Both the position numbers and the translations under genes were made by a program. DNA of 64,000 bases, from assembly GCA_032622095.1 (NCBI GenBank), contig CP136067.1, forward strand, positions 43,255,549-43,319,548, given 5' to 3'. Numbering within the stretch: the first letter of the stretch is position 1; the number at the start of each line of letters is the position of its first letter. Shown one piece after another: positions 1 through 11,000 of the stretch. The DNA comes from Siphonodentalium dalli. Its lineage: Eukaryota; Mollusca; Scaphopoda; Gadilida; Siphonodentaliidae. The notes beneath the pieces were generated by a model that saw only the letters and a program-made list of their open reading frames with translations, was not told where the DNA came from and made no database searches.

Positions 1-14
1 GGTATTGCTGTTAA

Positions 15-370
15 CCCTTTACCCAACAAAGCGGCCAAAAACGCCCAAATAAAGCTTCAACAGCCTAAAATATCTTCGGTCTGTCTCAATAACACCATAC
101 ATATATGGATATCATTGGAACCGGTTCATTGACCACTTTGTGATGGTTACAGTTATGCCCTGTGCCAATGCATTCTCTTATATATGCGAGTCGACCATAG
201 GTCGCCTCGCATATACAAGAGAATGCATTGGCCTAAAAAAACTTTGACAATTTTATCATTTTTAATATGTGTTAAGCCAATGCATTCTCTTATATATGCG
301 AGGCGACCTATGGTCGACTCGCATATATAAGAGAATGCATTGGCACAGGGCCGTTCTGTTGGGTAAAGGG
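15..370. mobile_element. piggyBac-like MITE (TTAA target), copy 1
   Basis: The element is flanked on both sides by TTAA (11-14 and 371-374) and has inverted ends beginning CCCTTTACCCAACA. TTAA target duplication with ends starting CCC is the hallmark of the piggyBac superfamily. No transposase is encoded, so this is a non-autonomous MITE. Two 69-bp palindromes lie inside. The same element, in reverse orientation and with a longer middle, is at 45960-46403. The family assignment rests on ends and target site only. Confidence 0.85.
164..344. repeat. Two nested 69-bp palindromes inside the MITE
   Basis: 164-232 and 276-344 are each near-perfect hairpins. Their arms start GCCAATGCATTCTCTTATAT and their loops carry the CGACCATAGGTCG core. 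The second is the reverse complement of the first. Degenerate single copies recur at 35036-35225 and 42446-42635, outside any piggyBac-like ends, so the palindrome may be an independent element that inserted into, or was captured by, the MITE. Confidence 0.8.
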
Positions 371-374
371 TTAA

Positions 375-1367
375 AATAGTCGCATCCATCGAAACAGTCA
401 TAAGAAAATATAATATTAAAATTATAGACATACTTTGTTCTTTACCAATCATAAATATCTCATAAAAGGTATGTTTTTGTCAAATTTTGTAAGCTATTTA
501 TGTAAACAGAAGCCAAAAATTATACAGAACTTGGCTTTTGTTTACATAACACTGTGTAACATACTATTTACTCGATATTTATGATTGGTATTAGAACAAA
601 ACAGGTCTATATTTTAATATCCTATTTATTTAACTGTTTCCAACTGCACTCCCCCCATCCCCTTCGAACCAGACCCAAACAATGAGTAATTTCACCTCCT
701 GGGTTGATTTTTCCCAACTGGTACATCATCACAGACCTGGATGGTTGGCTATTCTGAATTGAACAGAAGTCTTTGACTGACCACCAGCTCGGGGAGAGGA
801 AACGGATCCACTGGAATCATTTGGAGAACATATTTAGATGTGGAACCTTAGGCCTGCTGAACCTAGCTGAAAATAGCACAATCCTAGCATGTAGTGGCCT
901 AACTCCAGGCAAATTCAGACCGTGTTTTTTTTGTTTGCTTTGGCTACGAGGGAAGATCAAATACATATCGTACTGCCCGCTGTGTTAAAACTAAATTTCA
1001 ATCTGAGACTGAAAATTGCAAAATGTTAGCATCTTTACTGGGCTCAAGCTTTCCAAGTAATGTAACTTTCCAACAAGATTGTAAAATTTCCAAATAATGG
1101 TCATTTCAGTCCAAAATACTTTGACCTAAAGTCGGAAGATAGTTGTCGGAATTTCTTGAATCAAGAAAATTTAAGTTCCCCCTTGTGATCTTCAGAAGTG
1201 ATATGATAAATGTATATTTATATACTTCACTCATGAGAACGTTCTATTTTGCAAAAGACCTCAGTATCTGAAAAAAGTTAAATGTACACATGTATGTTCA
1301 TGTAATACAAATATATAACGTGTGGGCCTATAATTTCCAACTGATTTGTTGTTTTATTTTTGGTGTA
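375..1367. other. No gene recognised; short hairpin at 500-548
   Basis: No convincing reading frame or RNA gene is visible. The only structure is a hairpin at 500-548 (TGTAAACAGAAGCC facing GGCTTTTGTTTACA). Similar inverted pieces occur at about 8840-8890 and 8980-9030, suggesting a small dispersed repeat. Confidence 0.5.
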
Positions 1368-2694
1368 GGTACTCAATCAGATCAGACGGTCCTTAATTGT
1401 CCCCCGAAAAAATTATTTTTGTGGGGGGGGACTATTCACTATTGTAATCAGCCGCGTCCATCCGTCCGTGTGGACGTCCATGTGTCCGTCCGGAGTTATA
1501 ACTCCAGTAATGATCATCCGATTTGATTGAAACTTGGTATGAGGTGTCTCAACCAAGAACACAGGTGCTCTGCAATTCTGGGTTTGATCCGATGTTCTTT
1601 TATGGAGTTATTTCCCTTTTTTCAACTTTTTTTTTACTTAGAAAATTTCTCACTTTTTCGGTTTCCGGATGATATCTCAAGTTTGGATCCTTTAATTGCA
1701 AATACTGTTTTTTATGTGGATCAGTCATATCAAGATACAGGTTGAGTTCGAATTTGAGTTTGATCCGATGATTTTTCCTAGAGTTACGGACTTTTTTCGA
1801 CTTAGAAAATTCAATTTTACTTCTTTTTTCTTTGGTTTCCGGATGATAACTCAAGTTCGGTCTGTTTAATTGGAAATTATGTTTTTTTGTGGGTCGTTCA
1901 TATCAAATTACAGGTCAAGTTCGAATTTGAGTTTGATACAATGATTTTTCCCAGAGTTATGTGCCTTTCGACTTTGAAAAACATTTTTTATAATTTTCTG
2001 GATGAGGGTACCTTCATGGTGTAATCAACTCCTCCTACAGTTTTGGTCGTAGATATTTGAAACTTTTAATTTCTTTAACAAAGCGGCATCGACTTGCCAC
2101 GTTGTCGGGGGACACTGTGGTCGGCCGACCTTTTATTACAATTTGGATTCTGGGGTAAAAATATTTGATTTGAGTTGAGGAACCCACCTATCAAAGCTTA
2201 GAGTGATCAGATATAAATTTTTTAATGTTTATTATTTATTTTTTTTGTGCCCAGAAACACGCCGTCAAAAGGATGGTCTGGGTCTAAATTGCAGATGAGG
2301 ATGGATAACTCTAAAAACAAGTGTAATACGGCCACTTGAGTACACAGCCCCCTTGGGAAAATTACTAAAATACCAATATAGACTATACCAGTGGGGGAAA
2401 GTCTATATTGGTATTTTAGTAATTTTCCCCAGGGGCCAGTGCTTGAGTATTCAAGAAATTTGGCCGTATTACCACTTGTTTTTAGAGTTATCCATCTTCA
2501 TCCGCAATTTGGACCGAGACCATCCTTTTGACGACTTGTTTCTGGGCCACAAAAAAATGAAATAACAAACTTTAAAAATCGATATCTGATCACTCTGAGC
2601 TTTGATGGGTGGGATCCTCGAATCAAATCAAATATTGTTTACCCCCGAAGCCAAAGAAATAGTAATTTAGGAGCGTCTGATCGGATTGAGTACC
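1368..2694. mobile_element. Terminal-inverted-repeat element with a foldback core
   Basis: The ends are inverted copies of about 25 bp: GGTACTCAATC then AGATCAGACG on the left, and its complement at 2671-2694. Inside, 2150-2658 is a long foldback. Its two halves (about 250 bp each) share the same blocks in opposite orientation and meet at an AT-rich hairpin near 2350-2440. 1440-2010 holds degenerate repeats with a GAGTTATNNCC-type phrase about every 175 bp. No transposase is present. Fragments of the same family, with the same terminus, lie at 18481-18685, 19135-19527 and about 20400-20664. Confidence 0.65.
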
Positions 2695-4524
2695 TTTAAT
2701 CACTGTCATGCACAGTCGGTCAAAAGCTCTTCACAGCTTGTGTTTGTGTAAATGTTTTTACCTCCTACTTTAAATTAATTAAAATTTATCTTATCTTATC
2801 TTATCTATGCATGAATAATTTATCAAAAATATCTTCTGGATAGCATGATTTTGAGAAAGTCCATTTTGAAAAAAATCAGGGAGTTTAGACAAACCGTGCA
2901 GGGGTGGCGCCAGAATTTCCCGACACGGGCTACGATCCCCCAACATGGGGATTATAGCAACTGGGCTGACCATTGCATGTCTCATCCGTTGGGGGCTGCT
3001 GTAGCCCCCATGAGCCCTAGCTAGCTCCCCTCGTTCGACCCATGAAATCGTGCGCCTTGGCCTTAAATTGTTGGACGATTTATTTCTTATAATCTTATTT
3101 CGTTACTTGCAATAGACCTTAAGTCGTTTTGAAAACAGAAATTTGGTACATTTTTGTTGTCACATATTTTCGCCCTTAACGGTACTGCACTAATATGTTT
3201 ATCTGTCTTATTGTGTTCTGGAATCAGGACAGCATGCACACAGTTAACAATGTCACTTTGTCAACCATAACTGTCTGATGTCGCTATAATAGTTGTGAAC
3301 TTGTGACAGTGTTTTCATTTTGCCTGCTGTAAACAACGCAACGCTCGCTGGTGGAATTCACGTTGGTGAGTTTATTTACATGTTTGTTTACATGCATGAA
3401 GTGTATGCACAGCACTGTTCACAAATAATGCAGAACTGCACACATCTATCCATATTTATATCCGTATTAATTTTCGTTTATTCACGCTCATTAATAATAG
3501 ACATTATTGAAGCGACCCACAGTGTTAAAGGGGGACTGTACACTAAATCCTGCTAAATCCGGTAATTTATGGGACCATCTTGACATCTCATATGATACTC
3601 AACAGAATGTGTATGCAACAAGTAAATGAATTTGAGCCATGGATAAATACACTCATGGGCTCTAGCCAAAATGGTACAATTATAATGAAAATGAGCTTAT
3701 GGCTCGAACAAACTATATTTGTAATTATACATATCTGTACACCTACATTATGCATTACCGCGTGCACAAATACACATTTATATGATTTATACTATAGACA
3801 GTAAAACGTGGCGCATTCCTTTTTTATTAACGATTTCATTACATCGATGTCTGTTTTGGCCGCAACGGTGTGTTATGCCCGCAGGTCTCTCCAACGTTTC
3901 ATCTGATCTTCGATCGCCCGTACGCGCGTCCATGCGTCCACCCGTCCGGATGTAACAATTTAATGAATTTCATTGTGTAATATCAACTCATTATACAGCG
4001 TTGATGATGATATATATATATATATATAGCATCCAACATTAGCATATGTGGAATTGTTACATCCCTGGTTAAGCCGCATGGTCCTACTAATTTGCTATAT
4101 ATAGGTGATGTCGTTTCCAACAGTGTTATTAGTGGGGTAGATTAGTAACAAAATAGTTCAATTCGTGACTAAAGCATGAAATGTTGCACATGCATATGTA
4201 CATATTCACATACTGATTGATACTAGTTGTGGAGCCATGCTGTAATTTAATTTTTAAAGAGCGTTTAATGATGATATAATTTGTTAAATGTCGCAATTAA
4301 TCTTACCATGGATTATGCGATTTGAAGTTTCGCATATGCAATAAGTATGACTCTAACATATTGTTCGGGATTTTATTGTTATCAGACAAGGCGTGTTTGG
4401 TACAGTTGCGATCAAAATTTAACACTTAAACCAATTTGGAGTTTCGTGATTTGCTCAAACAGTCGTGGTGCATCAATTATCCATAAGCATAATTTATGCC
4501 ACAATGAAGATGTCTCTGAGGAGT
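2695..4524. other. Intergenic, no gene recognised
   Basis: No coding exon or RNA gene can be supported. A (TTATC)n run at about 2790-2806 and a (TA)n run at about 4011-4027 are simple repeats. Everything else looks like unique or decayed AT-rich DNA. Confidence 0.5.
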
Positions 4525-4624
4525 AACACCATTTGACCGACCTCCATTCCAGTTCATCGGGTGCAGTTCAGCTGAACGAGCTTTTGAACTACATGCATGG
4601 AGTGGAGGTCGGTGAAATGGTGTT
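4525..4624. mobile_element. Small hairpin MITE
   Basis: The first and last 26 bp are inverted copies with two mismatches (AACACCATTT at the outer ends) around a short spacer. The size and structure fit a minimal MITE. No clear target duplication could be assigned. Confidence 0.6.
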
Positions 4625-5128
4625 CCCTTCCTGTATTTCGGGACATAACCCATAGATTACAAGTCCTGTACATATGCAACTCAATAGCTTCGTTTTAAAT
4701 CAGTCAAACTGCGTTGGTGAGAATATGCTGAACTGCACCGACCAACTCCTGAACTGAATTTTGAACTGCATGACGTGATTGCGGTCAATCAAGTTGGGTT
4801 CGGTACACCCCGTCGATTACAAGTCATTTGCACAACCTGCACTCGACCATATTCGTTATAAATCAGCTGAAGATGGTCTACCTATTCCAATAACAAGTTT
4901 TATATAGTTTCCTGGATATAAAATAATCAGGGACGTTCCTAGTGGGTTCCAACTGGGGGGTGAGACCATAACATGTACAACTATATAGGGTTTGGTCTAA
5001 TAAAATATCCAACTATATAGAATATGGTCTAATAAAATTTCCAACTATATATGATTTGGTTTTGAGTAATGCAAAATTCCAATATTGGCTTAATGGCATA
5101 ATAATTTGGGTTTCTATATGTTCTTTTT

Positions 5129-6069
5129 ATACGCCCTTTTGAAAAAAAGGCCGTATTATAGTATTGGTCTGTCCGTCCGGGCGTCCGGGCGTCCGGGCGG
5201 GCGTCCGTTAACCTGTTGTCCGGATGATAACTTTAGTTAGAGTGAACCAAAATTAGTAAAATTTGGTATGTGGGTTTATTAGCCAAAAAGTAAGTTCAAG
5301 TTCGAATTTGGGTTCCGCCCGCCAATTTTCACCGGAGTTATGCCCCTTATTTAACGTTTTTTGACTTAGAAAATCCTTGAAATTTGTTGTCCGGATGATA
5401 ACTTTAGTATAGTTTATCGGAATGAATCCAAATTTGGTATATTACTTTCTCCCACCAAAACACAGGTCAAGTTCGAACTTGGGTTCTGTCCGACCATTTT
5501 TGGCAGAGTTATGCCCCTTTTTCAACTCAGAAAATTCAGTTTTCCTTATGTTTTTTGGTTTCCGGATGATAACTCGATTTTGGAATGTTTATACGCAAAA
5601 CCCGTTTTTTTGTGGATTACATATGTCGAAATACAGCTCAAGTCCGAATTTCGTTTTAATCCGATAATGTTTGCGAGAGTTATGGCCCCTTTTTTGACGT
5701 AATTTGACTTAGAAAATCCCTGAAATTTGTTGTCCGGATGATAACTTTAGTTAGAATGAACCGATTTCAATCAAATTTGGTATGTGGGTTTATTAGGATA
5801 AAAGACAGCTCAAGTTCGAATTTGGGTTCCGTCCGCCAATTTTCACCGGAGTTATGCCCCTTATTTGACGTAATTTGACTTAGAAAATCCCTGAAATTTG
5901 TTGTCCGGATGATTACTTTACTAGAGCTTATCGGATTCAATGATAATTTGGAATAATACTTTCTCCCACCAAAACACAGGTCAAGTTCAAATTTGAGTTC
6001 AGTCCGCCAATTTTTACCAGAGTTATGCCCCTTTTTTACCAGTTTCCGCCGACCCAAGAGAGGGCGTAT
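5129..6069. mobile_element. TIR element containing five ~172-bp internal repeats
   Basis: The ends ATACGCCCTTTTG and CAAGAGAGGGCGTAT form short inverted repeats. Inside, the phrase TCCGGATGATNAC recurs at about 5218, 5390, 5562, 5731 and 5904, giving a period of about 172 bp. Each unit also carries a phrase close to GAGTTATGCCCC. Related units occur at 1440-2010. Short frames arise from the periodicity and are not genes. Superfamily unknown. Confidence 0.6.
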
Positions 6070-7993
6070 ATTGCACGCCCAGCGTAGCTCTTGTTAAGAG
6101 ATGGACTGTGTGAATAAAGACACTATTAACAAGAATGATATAGGATTGATCAATGTGTTATGTATTTAGAACACTGCATGTGCATGCAGTACATGCACAT
6201 TATACATGATATTAATCAGAATATGGTCGAGGAACGATTACGAGTTACATGTATTCAAATTCCAAGGAGTCACAAGTTATAACTCACACAATGGTAACAA
6301 TTATGCATGATGAATGATTGTTCTATCGCTAAAGCTGTCCTCGGAAAGATAATGAGGTTTGACATTATTAATAGACTACTAAGACTAGTGACCACGAAAC
6401 TATGGTTGGTAAAACATACCAGTCTGAACTTGAAGGAAATGCTTTCCCTTCAATTTCATATATGTGTTCAGGTAATGAGCATTACTGGAATGTATTTACT
6501 CGAATGACTGTGTATTAACTTGTTACATTGACATTATATTATTGATATACCTTGCATAACAAATTTAACTAAACTGATTAACATACTGATATGAGAGGAA
6601 CTTAATGTATAAGTTCAATGTCCCCTTGAACATTTAAAATAATACTTAAAAAACATGTTTAACATATATACATACCAACAATATATTGAGTGAAAGGCAC
6701 GACATGATTTGAAAAGCTCAAAAGTAAAACATAATAGAATCATGGTTCGGAATTCGCGGAGTTGGAAAACACAATTTGTACAATTCCGGAATTGGAAAAT
6801 CGGTGACGATTATTTAGATTTGAAATTCCGAGTCGGAAAATAAACAACCGGCACAAATTCGGAGTCGGGGAAATCGCGAATTCTGAAAAATTTAGATCAT
6901 TCAATTTACTTGTTACTTTTAATTTCCATCTATTGGAATTTGGGACATGAAATTTCCAACTTATGAATCGAAGACACAGTCCTGTCCGGAAACGCTCTAT
7001 CAATTAATATTGATGTTATTTCTAATTTTCTGGTATAATACATACAATAAATTTGTACATTTTACGGATCACAGAACAGTCAGTAGCATAGCAAGCGGGA
7101 TCACCTTATATTATCTCTTATTTTAGGTTGTAACCAGTTACTGCTGATCAGCAGCTGATTCAGCATTTTAGTATACACTTTGAAGGGTCGGTTCGTGAAC
7201 TGAAATCAATTAATTATGTTCTACGGACCGACTATCTTCGTTATAAATAAGTTAAACCGAATTCGGGGAAATAAGCTGATCGACATTTTAGGATGTAAAC
7301 AGTTAGTGTAAACATATTTTTATTTCCAAATCCAAAATAATACACATAATACACAAGTGACATAAATATATAACATATAAGAGATAAATGTATGGAAATG
7401 AGGATCAGACAACAAGCCCGAGGGCTTATATGAAGTATTCTCCTCTTTGGCGACATGCCCCTTCCTCAATAAGTGAGGGCGGGGTATCGATCAGACGGGA
7501 AAGGATATAAATAATGTTTTTTAAAGGAGAAGTAACTAAGTTTGAGTTGGGGATGGAAACAGCGGGAAGATAGTGTTAGGATAGCAGGAGGCAGAGAGAG
7601 AGATAGAGAGAAAGAGAGAGAGGGAGAGAATGAGAGAGAGTGAGAAAGTGGAGGGGCAGAGTTTTCAATAATTTAGTTGCTGCGTGATGAAAATTATGCT
7701 CGTAGTAATATGCATGCTGTAAACAGTTACTGCTGATCAGCTAGCAACTGATTCAGCATTTTAGTATACACCAGCTTTGAAGGGTCGGTTCGTGGACTGA
7801 AATCAAATATGTTCTACACCCGAAGCCGAAGAAATAGTATATAGGGGTTTCAATTAAATCGGACATCTATCTGTAAATTATATTTTGGATGTGTTGTTGT
7901 TGTTGTTGTAGTTGTTGTTGTTGTTGTTGTTGTTGTAACTTAAGTTATGAAACTCTGATGTCATTATACCTTATTTTAAAAAATCGTTTTCAG
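6070..7993. other. Upstream region of the dioxygenase gene; repeats only
   Basis: No coding exon is seen. 6738-6990 is rich in GGAAT/ATTCC phrases. 7131-7240 and 7715-7840 are two diverged direct copies of a segment containing GTTACTGCTGATCAG. 7570-7650 is an AG-rich microsatellite and 7891-7937 a (GTT)n run. A 5' untranslated exon or promoter of the PhyH gene may lie here or further upstream, but I cannot pick one out. Confidence 0.5.
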
Positions 7994-8080
7994 TACAGCG
8001 TCTGCCAGAGTTATTACCATGTTTGTTTGCACGGAGGCCCTAAGGAAGGAGTTCGAAGAGAACGGCTACATCTTGATAAG
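7994..8080 (+). CDS. PhyH exon 1 (ATG at 8019)
   Basis: An acceptor (TTTTCAG, ending 7993) precedes 25 untranslated bases, then ATG at 8019. Codons 1-20 read to GYILI, and the exon ends AG before donor GTTTGT at 8081 (phase 2). The sequence [14 protein letters not shown] is the typical PhyH start helix. The acceptor implies an upstream untranslated exon that was not found. Confidence 0.85.
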
Positions 8081-11000
8081 GTTTGTATTTAACCCGTCCT
8101 GACAGGTCCTGACTTATAATATTGCAACAGCTCAGCCATATCAGCAATCACGCAAAAAAAAACAACGCTGTCGTACATGATCACTACTAACGCTGATTTG
8201 TTGACAACCACATATCCCCAGAACAAAATTTGACCCCACCCCAATAGTACTTAATCCTATAGGATTTGTTCTGGGGACCTGTGTTGACAACTGGCAGAAA
8301 TTAATCCGTTTTGGCAATTTTGCAGCTGACATTTTGCAGTTTGCGGTGCAATATTGCCAGCGTATGCACGTACCCTAATTCGAAGCTAGTGGGTGAATGT
8401 GAAATAACATAACAGTCTGTAAAACTGTCACACAAAAACAAGTACACGAAGAAATAGATTGACTCTGTTGAAGTTTATTCTTATTATCATTATTTATATC
8501 TCTCCAATGATGAGATTTCGTATGTCAAACCCTTATGTAAACAATACTCAGTGTTATGTTGGAATTGCCGATAATAATCCAATTAGTCCAAAACATGTAA
8601 GATCCCAAAGTGTAATCAAAACTTTACGGTAAGCATTGCGAAAGGTCGAAGCATATTGATAAATATTCTGAAAATCATATTCAGATTAAAGGCACGGGCG
8701 GTGTTCGTTGCAGAAATATTCATATTTGTTCAAATCGCCATCAACAGAAGGAATATTAAAATATGTACAGTTTTGTTCATATGCCAAACATAATCAGCGC
8801 GTAAATAATATATTGTCGTCAAGACGTACGATGATGTACGTAAACAAGAGCCTACTCGTGTTACAGAAGTTGTGCTTCTGTTTACATAACACAGCGCAAT
8901 TCTATTGGTTAATCACACACAAATCCATATCAGGAAAACAGTAACAAATAACGCTCTTTATGTTTACCATATCCGGATCTAAACAAAAGCCAGGAAACGT
9001 AACTTTTTGTGATTTTGTTTACATAACAAAGCAAACAAAATTGACAATAACATACTGACTGTTTATGCCACATTTATAATTGGTGTAAGAACACTGTCTG
9101 TCTATATTTTACTATTCTTTCTGTTTATGGCGGTTTTTTGACGGAGGTGAATATTTTAACAGCATACCCACCACCAAGGCCGCCCGTATCTTTAAAATAT
9201 TTGAACTTAATTACTATACGATTATTTATATACGATTAACGATGATTGTTTACAAATCATTGCATATATATCAGTTTTGTTTATTGATCTAACAATGGTT
9301 TCAATACGCAAACTGTCGTAATTGGAGAACTATCAATAATGAATATATAAGAACAGCGTTGATCTATTTCTCGATATTCTTAGCCGTGATGTTTTTACAG
9401 ACTTTTATAATTTCGGCACAATTACCCACTACGAGTGCCTTGTGTCCGTTTATAATATTCAGTCCTGCATTGCGTCCCAACATGTAGCGAGAGCTTTCCG
9501 ATGAATGGCAACAAGCCATATTTCCGACTAAATCCTGCAAAAATTACCCATAATTCTGCTGTGCCTATGGGCGAAATAACTAACTAAACCAATGAACTCA
9601 TAAAATACTTAAGTGGAGCTTAGTTGCAGTTTGCCCACCCACACCGTTGTGAATTTTGTAAAGTAACATATGATATAGCCAGTGCTCCATGCTGCGATGA
9701 CATCAATAATTGTCACTTGATATCTCAGTGTCAGCACAAAAAAATCGTGATGTCATCAAGATGGCCGCCATCCAGTATCTCATATAGGTACTATAGTATA
9801 GTATTGTATATACACTGAGTCAGTTTGATCAATAGCTGTCAGTATAAATTTCAGATGGAAAGCTGAATATCTAACTATATCACATGAAACCCCTATTATA
9901 TCAATAAATGGCTATCACAAATTTCCTAATCTCTCACTAGTGATGAATAGGCGGTGCGTGCTTCACGGGATACTTGGCATCGCGCCAACAAAATTACCAC
10001 GCGGATTAATACTATTTCGGAAAGGCGCGCACGCGACCAACACCAGACATTGCTAAAATGATTGCTTTGTTCATTAAAGTTAAATTCTTGTCCAACTTCA
10101 TTGCACTAACGAAAATAAGTACACAAACAAAGAGGAAAATTGGGGGACTTTATTTTTGTTAAACGTCTCGGCAAACGCCGTGCATATATGCATTTTGCAT
10201 GCATTTTTAGCTTCTTCTAAAGATTTTGATTTGTTAGAAAGGCATAAAAGTCTAGTTTTTTTCATGTGATATAAAAGATCTTCAACTCGTTAAGTTGGAA
10301 TATATGATTTTATGAAACTCGTGAATCAAATTTATCAAAATCGTTTCATAAAATCTTATATCCGCCATAACTCGTTGGAGATCCTCTGTATATTGGTGCT
10401 ACCAGTACACCAGCCTTTTGGCTTCCTTGGCAGAAAAAAATATCCCACCACAAACCATGATGGCCGATAAAATGGCGACCATAATTCGGAAAATAATGTT
10501 CTTTCTTCCCAAAGCATTCGCGGTTGTTGACAATCTATTTTAAAAATAAATTCTAGTATATCTTACCATTTGGACATTTTGAACATGATACCCTCTATAC
10601 GAATGCGTGTTTTCGCGTATAAAGCTGATTTTGTAAATTCAGGTATCCGACATCAAGATTTTATCGGCTGGCCATCTGTCAGCCTTTAGCAAATTTTTTT
10701 ATAGCGCCCTAAAAAGTATACCCCACCCCCAGATTTCCCCAGACGTAAAACCAGTTACTTGGAATTTGTTGCAAATTCACATGACTAATCTAGTAAAACG
10801 TATATATTTTCATGAAGCTAAGACACAGTGACACTATTTTGGGCCAAAATTGAAACTCACCATCCAAGATGGCCACCAAAATGGCCGTCGGAAGTTGAAA
10901 ATATGACATTTTTTCACAAATATCTTCTAGATCAGTTCATGCTGTTTGGAACTGGTTGAGTAATATGACTTTATTTTGTATTTTGTATATTAACTGATCA

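Noticed and set aside
7889-8092. Cysteine-run protein from a GTG-start frame
   Set aside because: The cysteines are a (TGT)n microsatellite; the real exon starts at 7994 and uses the ATG at 8019 in a different frame.
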